Origin: Streptomyces luteogriseus
GTDB lineage: Bacteria; Actinomycetota; Actinomycetes; Streptomycetales; Streptomycetaceae
Assembly: GCF_014205055.1 (NCBI RefSeq)
Contig: NZ_JACHMS010000001.1
Coordinates: 1,550,001-1,614,000 of the forward strand
Length of the DNA: 64,000 nucleotides
Reading direction: 5' to 3'
Shown here: one piece after another, positions 57,454 through 64,000 of the stretch
How positions within the stretch are numbered: position 1 is the stretch's first letter
Layout: each line of letters opens with the position of its first letter
Program-made: the position numbers and the translations under genes
The notes under the pieces: model-generated
What the model saw: the letters and a program-made list of their open reading frames with translations, nothing else
Database searches by the model: none
What the model was told of the DNA's origin: nothing

Positions 57454-60400
57454 ATGTCTGAGGCGGACGGCCGGGTCTCCCGCCCCCGTGTGACCGCGTT
57501 CTGTTCCACGGCGGAGGACATCGGCCAGACGACGACCCTGCTCAACACGGCCGTCCTGCTGGCCCGTTCGGGCCGCAGGGTGCTCGTGCTCGACGGCCGC
57601 AACGCCGATGTGCGCACCCGGCACTACGTCCGCTCGGTCGCCCCGGCCACCGCGCTGCTGCCGGGCGAGGAGGGCGGCCCCTCCGTGGAGGAGTGGTTCC
57701 CCTCCGGTGCGGCCCGCCCGATCGGACTGGCGACCCTGAAGGGCCCGGACCCGCTGGCCGTGGTGTCCGGGGCGGGGCCGGATCATCCCGCCTTCCAGGG
57801 CTACGACGACGTGCTGATCGACGCGCCGCTGCCCCGGACCGAGGAACAGACCGCACAGCTGGCGCGGTTGCCGGATCTGCTCGTGGTCTGTTTCACCGCC
57901 GACTCCTCGTTCATCGAGGACGCCGCCGCGCTCGCCTGGGGCATCCTCCGGCACACCGAACGCCGGCTCGACGTCATCGCGCTGGCCCTGCAGACCGACT
58001 GGTCGCACGAGGACCAACTGCGCATCGCCCGCGACCGCGTCGGGCCGAGCTTCGCACGGCTCTACGGCCGCCCGGTGCGCTACCTGGAGATCCCCTACCA
58101 CGCGATGTCCGCCCGCAGCACCCGGCTCGGCACGGAGCTGGACGGCGGCAACGGCTTCGACGAACGGGTCCTGCCGGCTCTCGAACGCCTCGTCGCCGCC
58201 CTGGACCGGCCGCACCCGGTCGCACCCACGCATGTGACCCTCGTCCACACCTCGCGCCACACGGTCTGGGCCGACTGGATCGAGGCCCAGCTGCGGGCGC
58301 TCGGCCTGAACGTCGTACGGCGGGCCTACGGCGGCCGGCGTCCCGAGCGCCCGGCCGACGACGCCGCCGTGCTGCTGCTCCAGCCGACCACGGTGCGCCC
58401 GGACGAACAGCGGGCACTGCGGGCCCTGTCCGATCCGGGGATCCGGATGGTGCTGATCGACGGCGAGACGTTGCCGCCCGGGTTCGCCCACCATCAGCAG
58501 ATCGACCTGCGCCGCCACGACGAGCAGCGGGCCGCAGAACTGCTGCTGCGCGGGCTGTCGCTCCCCGTGCCGCGCCGTCTGCCGTGCTCCCCCCATCGCT
58601 TCCCCAGCGTCCCCAACTCCACCAACATCGCCGCCCGCAGCGTCACGTTCGTGGGCCGGGAAGCCCTGCTGGACGACATCCGCACCGCGTTGAACGGCCT
58701 CGCAGGCCAGGGCCGCCCCTGCCGGCTCCACGGCGCGCCCGGCGTCGGCAAGTCCGAAGCGCTGCTCGAGTTCTGCCACCGCTTCGGCGGCTCCTACGAC
58801 GTCGTCTGGTGGCTGCGGGCCGACGCCCCCGAGAGCGTCCGGGCCTCGCTCGCCGCGCTCGGGGACGCCCTCGGCGAACCCACCGCCCAGGAACTCAGCG
58901 GCCACATCCGGGCGTTGCGCGCCCGGGCCGACGAGACCGGCAAGCGCTGGCTTCTGGTCTGCGACGAGCTCGACGACACGGCGACCCTGGACGAGGTGTC
59001 GGACCTGCTGCCGACACCGTCCGCCGACTGCCACATCCTGTTCGCCACACGCAGCGGGCCGGGCCCCGCACCGTCCGGCGCCGTTCAGATCCCGCCCTTC
59101 TCCCGGGGGGAGAGCGAGGCGTTGCTCCTGACGTTGCTGCCCGGGCTCAAGCCGTCCCACGCACGGGACGTCGTCCACCGGGTCGGTCCACTGCCGCTCG
59201 CCCTGCACCTGGCCGCCTGCTGGATCGGGGCCGAGGCCACCCGGGTCGGGGAGAGGGACAACCTGAGCGGGACCCAGGCCCGGCAAGCCGCCGTCGAGGC
59301 GTTCCTCGACGCCTTCACCGACCAGCAGCAGTCCTACGGCCCGGGCGCGCTGGCCGGGACACAGATCCTGCTGCGCATGGCCCGCTCCTCCGTCCGCTCC
59401 AGCGCGGCGGCCGAGGCGTGGTCCCACGAACCGGCCGGTGTCGCCGCGCTGAACTGGCTGATCGACGCCTGTGCGCTGATCACCGGCGCGGGGGTCGACC
59501 TGCGGATGCTGCGCTCCCGGCCCATGAGAGCGGCGCTGGCCCAGGCGGGACCGGACCACACCGTGGACGGCAGACCGGTCCGCCCGGCGGACGTCCTCCT
59601 CGTCGACGCCGCGCTGTGGGTCCTGCACCAGCACGGTCTGGTCGACTTCGACTTCGCCCGCCCCGGGCAGCCCGTGCGCCAGCACCGGGTGCTGCGGGAT
59701 CTCATCGTGGCGGGACTGGGCGAGGAGCCGCGCATCGAGACCCAGTTGCGCGCGGCGCTCGGCGCCGACCTGCTCGGCATGGTCGACGGCCCCGCCCCTC
59801 CCGGCTCCGAGACCGTCGCCCGCCGCGGCAGACAGATCGAGGCGCTGCGGCTGTGGGAGGACACCCGCCCCTCGGTGCAGCAGGCGCTGTTGCGCCACCT
59901 GGCCGACCTCGTCCGCACGCAGGAGGAGGAAGCGCTCAAGGAGTGTCTGCGCGTGGGCCGGCTCGCCCTGCGGAGCTGGACCGAACACGACTCCCCGGAG
60001 CACCGGCGACTGCGCGCCCTGCTGTCCGACGCGCAGCACCTGCGCGGGGCGTACGCGGAATCCGGTGAGCTCGCCCTCGGCGTGCTGCGGGAGTACCGGG
60101 GCAACCTGGGCCTCACCCATCCGCGTTCCCTGCTGATGGCCGACAGCTACGCGGCGAACCTGGGCTCGGCGGGCCATGTCGCCGACGCGCTCGACGAGGC
60201 CCTGCACGTCGCCCGCGGCATGGTGAGGCTGCTCGGCCCGCGGCACGCCGGCACCGAGCGGGTCCACCGCAACCTGGCCTGGTGCTACGCCGCCGCAGGC
60301 GACTACACCGAGGGCATGCGGCTGTATCGCCAGGTCTACGAACAGCGCCGGGCCATCGGCGGCGACGACGACCCCGCCGTGAGGGACATGGTCCCCGGGC

Positions 60401-61128
60401 TGGCGGAGATGCACCGGCTGCTCGGCCAGGACGCGGAGTCGTACCAGTTGCTCAAGCACGGCTGGACACCGCGGAGCACGGCGCGGCCCGCGGTCAACCG
60501 GGTGCCGATCACGATCGTGGCGGAGAACGGGCTCGCCGTGAGCGAGCGCCGTCTGGGCGATCCCGACCGGGCCTGGGAACGCGACACGCGGGCCCTGGAC
60601 ATGGCCGTCAGTGTGCTGGGAGAGCAGCACATGATCACTCAACGGTGCCGGTTCAGTCTCGCCATCGACCACCATCTGCTGGGCGAGTCCGGACCGGCGG
60701 TGGAGTACGCCGAGCGCTGTCTGCACACGCTGGCGGGCCGCTACGGCCCCGAGCATCCGTCGACCCACCTGTGCCGTATGCGCCTCGGCGTCCATCTGCG
60801 CGGCGCGGGCCGGCCGGAGGAGGCCCGCGAGGCCGGCCGGACCGCGAGACGCGGCCTCGAGACGGTCCTCGGCGCCCGTCACCCCTGGACGCTGGCGTCC
60901 GCCATCGCCCTGGCGGGCACGCTGGTGGCGTGTGGAGCCGAGGAGGAGGCGGTGGAACTGGAGGAGAGCGCCCAGCGCGGCTACGACCACCTCGGCCTGA
61001 ACCGGCACCCGGCCAGGGCGATCGCCGCCGGCAACCTCGCCATGACCCGTGCCGGGCAGCGGGGCGCGCAGGACAGCGGCGAACTTCCCCGGGTGCGCCG
61101 AGACATCGACGTGGAGCTGTTCGTGTGA
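57454..61128 (+). CDS. NTPase-TPR protein with degenerate ParA-like and TIR-like domains (FxsT-like)
   Basis: A 1224-residue protein. Residues 10-250 are a MinD/ParA-like domain whose Walker A is degenerate (STAEDIGQTTTLLN; Gln for the Lys). Residues about 257-370 look like a TIR/SEFIR relic (THVTLVHTSRHTVWADWIEA). Residues about 400-800 are an NB-ARC NTPase: VTFVGREALLDDIRTAL, HGAPGVGKSEALLEF (about 425-438) and WLLVCDELDDTATLDE. Residues about 850-1220 are TPR repeats of the kinesin-light-chain type (VHRNLAWCYAAAGDYTEGMRL). This is the architecture of the FxSxx-COOH system TPR proteins. ATG 57454 has a GGAG site; a GTG at 57382 overlaps the peptide stop but has no proper spacing. Confidence 0.8.
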   Translation: MSEADGRVSRPRVTAFCSTAEDIGQTTTLLNTAVLLARSGRRVLVLDGRNADVRTRHYVRSVAPATALLPGEEGGPSVEEWFPSGAARPIGLATLKGPDPLAVVSGAGPDHPAFQGYDDVLIDAPLPRTEEQTAQLARLPDLLVVCFTADSSFIEDAAALAWGILRHTERRLDVIALALQTDWSHEDQLRIARDRVGPSFARLYGRPVRYLEIPYHAMSARSTRLGTELDGGNGFDERVLPALERLVAALDRPHPVAPTHVTLVHTSRHTVWADWIEAQLRALGLNVVRRAYGGRRPERPADDAAVLLLQPTTVRPDEQRALRALSDPGIRMVLIDGETLPPGFAHHQQIDLRRHDEQRAAELLLRGLSLPVPRRLPCSPHRFPSVPNSTNIAARSVTFVGREALLDDIRTALNGLAGQGRPCRLHGAPGVGKSEALLEFCHRFGGSYDVVWWLRADAPESVRASLAALGDALGEPTAQELSGHIRALRARADETGKRWLLVCDELDDTATLDEVSDLLPTPSADCHILFATRSGPGPAPSGAVQIPPFSRGESEALLLTLLPGLKPSHARDVVHRVGPLPLALHLAACWIGAEATRVGERDNLSGTQARQAAVEAFLDAFTDQQQSYGPGALAGTQILLRMARSSVRSSAAAEAWSHEPAGVAALNWLIDACALITGAGVDLRMLRSRPMRAALAQAGPDHTVDGRPVRPADVLLVDAALWVLHQHGLVDFDFARPGQPVRQHRVLRDLIVAGLGEEPRIETQLRAALGADLLGMVDGPAPPGSETVARRGRQIEALRLWEDTRPSVQQALLRHLADLVRTQEEEALKECLRVGRLALRSWTEHDSPEHRRLRALLSDAQHLRGAYAESGELALGVLREYRGNLGLTHPRSLLMADSYAANLGSAGHVADALDEALHVARGMVRLLGPRHAGTERVHRNLAWCYAAAGDYTEGMRLYRQVYEQRRAIGGDDDPAVRDMVPGLAEMHRLLGQDAESYQLLKHGWTPRSTARPAVNRVPITIVAENGLAVSERRLGDPDRAWERDTRALDMAVSVLGEQHMITQRCRFSLAIDHHLLGESGPAVEYAERCLHTLAGRYGPEHPSTHLCRMRLGVHLRGAGRPEEAREAGRTARRGLETVLGARHPWTLASAIALAGTLVACGAEEEAVELEESAQRGYDHLGLNRHPARAIAAGNLAMTRAGQRGAQDSGELPRVRRDIDVELFV

Positions 61129-61181
61129 ACCACGGGCGCGGTGTCCCGCGTACGTCGTCTGCCAGAAGGAGTTGCACCCCG

Positions 61182-62156
61182 ATGAACCCGGACGCCTCCG
61201 CGGCGGTGAGCGAGCCCCGGCTCCTGAGCGTGCCGCAAGTCAGCCAGAGCTACGGGCACCTGAGCAAGGAGTGCCGTGCCGCGGTCGCGGCCTGCCCGGA
61301 GATCCGGTCCATGACCCACGTCGTCCGCAACACCGTCGTCTTCGCCGTCCGCGAGGCGGAGGCCGAGCCGTTCCCCGGAGGGCTGTCCTGGGAGGACGAG
61401 GCCGACGCCGAGGGCCGGCCGGGGCGGCGGCTGGTCCGCTGGGTCCTGGAGACGGAGGAGGCGATGCGACGGCTCGACGTCGGCGACCTGATGCGGACCC
61501 TCGTCGTCACGCCGGAGGGCGGCATGCAGTGCTCTCGTCTGCATTCCGCCCAGTACCTGGTGGGCATCAGCGCGTCGGAGCCCGGCTGCGATGCCATGGA
61601 CGACACGATGAACCGGCTGGTCACCAAGATCAGGGCCGAGCGGCTCATGGTCGACGAACTGCCCGGCGGCCGCGCGGGGGAGGTGAAGGAGCCGTTCGTC
61701 CAGGGGAGTTCGCTGTCCATGCACGTCCTCACCCGCGACATGCAGGAGGCGCAGCGGCTGCGGAGCATATGGCACCGCCATCTCAACCCGGGCGACCTGC
61801 ACTACGCGGCCTACTACCGCGACTGGTCGCTGGTGTGCTCCGGCGACGCCTTCGAGCACCAGGAGCTGGAGGACTCCTTCGCGGTCGTCTCGGTCGCGGC
61901 CCGCCGGGCGATATACCGCGACATGGTCAGCCGCCTGCGTGAGGAACTGACGGGTCTTTCGGCCATTCTCGCCCCGGTCACCCGTGCCCCGATCCGGCGC
62001 CTCGTCCTCGACGTCGTGGACGGGGCCTTCTACATGCACTGGCTGGGCGACGCGGAGGGCGACTTCGTCGTGGGGGTCACGTTCCGCCAGCCCCGGGTGG
62101 GCGTGGCGGAGGAACGCCTGCGCGATCTCATCGCAGAGGTGCGCGTCCGCCACTGA
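61182..62156 (+). CDS. Unknown 324-residue protein of the peptide locus
   Basis: A 324-residue soluble protein I do not recognise. Visible segments: LLSVPQVSQSYGHLSKECRAAVAACPEIRSM, HVVRNTVVFAVREAEAEPFPGGLSWEDE, MRTLVVTPEGGMQCSRLHSAQYLVGISASEPG and LVLDVVDGAFYMHWLGDAEGDFVVGVTF. It has no signal peptide or membrane segment. The C-terminal strand pattern ending in GVTF might be a small alpha-beta domain. ATG 61182 follows AGAAGGAG. It is the third gene in the operon with the peptide and NTPase and overlaps the convergent ATPase gene by 29 bases. Confidence 0.65.
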   Translation: MNPDASAAVSEPRLLSVPQVSQSYGHLSKECRAAVAACPEIRSMTHVVRNTVVFAVREAEAEPFPGGLSWEDEADAEGRPGRRLVRWVLETEEAMRRLDVGDLMRTLVVTPEGGMQCSRLHSAQYLVGISASEPGCDAMDDTMNRLVTKIRAERLMVDELPGGRAGEVKEPFVQGSSLSMHVLTRDMQEAQRLRSIWHRHLNPGDLHYAAYYRDWSLVCSGDAFEHQELEDSFAVVSVAARRAIYRDMVSRLREELTGLSAILAPVTRAPIRRLVLDVVDGAFYMHWLGDAEGDFVVGVTFRQPRVGVAEERLRDLIAEVRVRH

Positions 62157-64000
62157 CCGCGTCGCCCAGCTCGCGCAGCACCCGGTCGGCGAGCTGGGCG
62201 AGCCTGTCCTGCGCCCTCTCACCCGGCTCCGTCGCCGTGGCGGGCAGGCCGCTCAGCGGGTCGGCGCCGCCCCGGTCCAGGCGGGGCAGCGACTCCAGCG
62301 AGATCTCGAAGCCTCGGCAGATGGCGAACAGTTCGCCCTGGTCGCGTGCGACGGGCTCGGTGTCGCTGCCGGACGCGTCGGTCTCCCACCAGCCGACGAC
62401 CGCCTCGCGGAACGCCCCGAGCAGTCTGCGGGCCAGTACGACCGCTCCCATGCTCCGCAGGGCGGAGTCGTCGACGAGCAGCCGGCGCGGGCGTGGGGGG
62501 CGGCCGGCGGCGGTCCGGGCGAGGGGCACGAGGCTGAGCCGTGGCCCCTCCCCCTCCTCGAGCAGCCGGTCCAGCGCCTCCTGGGTTTCCCGGAAAGGCG
62601 CCCGCACCGGCTCCGGCAGCCGCTGCCCCAGGGAACCGGCCGTCGGCGGCGGGGCGACGACACGCGGGTTGTCGAGACTGTGGTCGATGCTGTCGACGCG
62701 TTCCAGGAGGGTCTTCTGCTGCCCTTGGATCACGTCCAGCCGGTGGGACAGCTTCTCCAGCACGGTGTTGTCCTGGCTCGCCCGCAGCCGCTCGGCGAGG
62801 CTCTGGACACCGCTGCGCAGGGCGATGTCGAAGCGGGGGTCGTCGAGCACCAGGGGCATGGTCCCGGTGGCGTCGGCGACCTGTCGGCGCATCTGCCTGC
62901 AGGCGTGGCCGTTGACCACGACCAGCATCTCGATACTCGTCGCCCCCGCGACGTCGCGCGCGTGGCCGAGGAAGCCCGCGATGTCACCCACGGCGGAGCG
63001 GGTCAGCAGCGAACGCACCGGCAGCAGGACGATCCAGGCCGTGCGGGTGACCTCGATCCAGCGGGGTTCGCCCGAGCCCGGTGGCCCCGGCAGGTCTCCC
63101 AGGTCACGCGGCGGCACGTTGTGCCACCACTGGTCGCCGGCGAGTACGCGTTCCAGCCGGCGTGCCGCCTCGCTCATCGGCCGCTTCTCGTGGGTGGTCC
63201 GGATCGCCTCGTGCACGGCCTCGATGTCGATCCTCGGACCGCCGCCGAGCGCGGCATGGTCCCAGGCTCCTTCGCAGATCCGCAGGATCTGCCGGGGGAC
63301 CCCGTCGGAGAGGGTCACGACCTGGGTCACGGCGGGGTCGGTGAACGGCGCGCAGGTCTTGTCCTGCGGCACGCGGCCCGAGCCGAGCAGGTGCTGTTTG
63401 ATCAGGTCCTCGGTCGCGGGGCGCTCCCAGCTGTCGAGCCACAGCGGCAGCACCCGCTCGTGCAGGGATGCGGGAAGTGAGCTCCAGAGGTCGGGCCGGA
63501 CACAGAAGACCAGCAGACCGCCCTGGTTGACATACCGGTTGACCAGCATCTCGAAGGCGTTGAGGAACAACGCCCGGTCCTGCGCCGTCCATTCGGCGAT
63601 CTTGTCGACCTCGTCCAGCACCAGCGCGTACGGCCGGTCGCTCTGGCCGTAGACGAGGCTGAACACCGCGAACGCTTCGAGGACGCCCTGGATGCCCTGG
63701 ATCGGCTGGGTGACGCCCCGCTGCTGGAGGGGAGCCGAGGGGGCCTCGCCGGACAGCCAGCGGAAGATGTCCGTCTGGTAGACCTGGTTGGGGAGCAGGG
63801 CGAGTGCGGTGGCGAAGGCCCGGTGGTCGGTGACGCCCCGCAGATGCCGGCGGAGGTGGCTGTGGATGAGCTCCTCGTCGAGGTCGAAGGCCCGCGCGAT
63901 CTTGTGCGGGTCCAGCCGCCGGTCCCTGAGGCCGCTCAAAAACTCGTCGCGGGCGCCTCCCAGCCGGCCCGTCTCGTCCTGTTCCAGCAGTTCCGCCGTG
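62128..64000 (-). CDS. AAA-type ATPase, partial (start lies beyond the right edge)
   Basis: At least 624 residues are visible and the frame is open at position 64000. The ATPase part has Walker B YALVLDEVDKIAEW, a sensor-like LLVFCVRPDLW and VPRQILRICEGAWDHAAL, a lid typical of Cdc6/STAND-like AAA proteins; the P-loop must lie past the edge. A C-terminal region with LVVVNGHACRQMRRQVADATG, a coiled-coil (VLEKLSHRLDVIQGQQKTLLERVDSIDHS) and a helical tail follows. It converges on the peptide operon, with a 29-base overlap. The role is unknown; a partner or competitor of the FxsA-like system is possible. Confidence 0.75.
   Translation of the reverse strand, partial: TAELLEQDETGRLGGARDEFLSGLRDRRLDPHKIARAFDLDEELIHSHLRRHLRGVTDHRAFATALALLPNQVYQTDIFRWLSGEAPSAPLQQRGVTQPIQGIQGVLEAFAVFSLVYGQSDRPYALVLDEVDKIAEWTAQDRALFLNAFEMLVNRYVNQGGLLVFCVRPDLWSSLPASLHERVLPLWLDSWERPATEDLIKQHLLGSGRVPQDKTCAPFTDPAVTQVVTLSDGVPRQILRICEGAWDHAALGGGPRIDIEAVHEAIRTTHEKRPMSEAARRLERVLAGDQWWHNVPPRDLGDLPGPPGSGEPRWIEVTRTAWIVLLPVRSLLTRSAVGDIAGFLGHARDVAGATSIEMLVVVNGHACRQMRRQVADATGTMPLVLDDPRFDIALRSGVQSLAERLRASQDNTVLEKLSHRLDVIQGQQKTLLERVDSIDHSLDNPRVVAPPPTAGSLGQRLPEPVRAPFRETQEALDRLLEEGEGPRLSLVPLARTAAGRPPRPRRLLVDDSALRSMGAVVLARRLLGAFREAVVGWWETDASGSDTEPVARDQGELFAICRGFEISLESLPRLDRGGADPLSGLPATATEPGERAQDRLAQLADRVLRELGDAVSGGRAPLR

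Noticed and set aside
57382..57454. GTG start for the NTPase-TPR gene overlapping the peptide stop
   Set aside because: The AAGGAG site touches the GTG with no spacing, while ATG 57454 has a better placed site and the extra N-terminal 24 residues are Pro/Arg-rich filler.
57424..61008. A 1194-codon open frame antisense to the NTPase-TPR gene
   Set aside because: Same cause: third-position GC bias. The sense strand has clear P-loop and TPR motifs.

Overview
The window is high-GC actinobacterial DNA that reads as a Streptomyces chromosome. Third codon positions are almost always G or C, GTG starts are common, neighbouring genes are often joined by ATGA or GTGA overlaps, and the gene families are typical of the genus: a full mce operon, LuxR-type regulators with a large ATPase part, a TIGR04222-like Gly-rich protein, and glyoxylate carboligase genes beside catalase. 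I saw no rRNA, tRNA, CRISPR array, transposase or integrase.

Left part (1-14.4 kb): two minus-strand genes at the edge (a DauR-type HTH protein, partial, and a small COG0011-like protein), a secreted lytic transglycosylase, and a sigma-70-family factor with an unusual membrane-anchored Pro/Val-rich tail. A complete mce lipid-import operon follows: MlaF-like ATPase, two YrbE/MlaE permeases, six MCE proteins of which the fifth is a lipoprotein, and two Mce-associated proteins. It ends at a strong terminator (14340-14365).

Glyoxylate block (14.4-21.2 kb): hydroxypyruvate isomerase, tartronate semialdehyde reductase, catalase and, on the other strand, glyoxylate carboligase. Together they convert glyoxylate to glycerate. 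Related TTCC/CGGAA inverted repeats precede hyi, the catalase gene and gcl, which suggests one shared regulator.

Middle (21.3-49.4 kb): acetyltransferases, two acyl-CoA synthetases divergent from a GAF/LuxR-type regulator, a large LuxR-family ATPase regulator, a secreted trypsin-like protease, a scar holding two disrupted genes head to head, an isochorismatase-family hydrolase, a MarR-GNAT fusion, a DUF1996 secreted protein, a flavodoxin-like reductase and a dTDP-rhamnose 4-epimerase-like protein. Next come a two-component system and a glycosyltransferase / DUF2064 / methyltransferase / molybdopterin oxidoreductase / GT-C-like membrane cluster, then an RsbW-like ATPase and an MFS pump divergent from an ArsR-type regulator across a perfect 29-base operator.

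Right part (49.4-64 kb) is the most unusual. Beside a decayed kdpC fragment lies a minus-strand operon of a caspase / P-loop NTPase / double WD40-propeller protein (1501 aa), an alpha/beta hydrolase and a stand-alone HExxH peptide-hydroxylase-like protein. Divergent from it are a 68-residue FxsA-like precursor peptide, a 1224-residue NTPase-TPR protein with degenerate ParA-like and TIR-like N-terminal parts, and a 324-residue protein I do not recognise. A convergent AAA-type ATPase runs off the right edge. I read this as a variant of the FxSxx-COOH peptide systems, with no radical SAM enzyme inside the window, linked to a caspase/NTPase signalling module. It is the best candidate for an undescribed system here.
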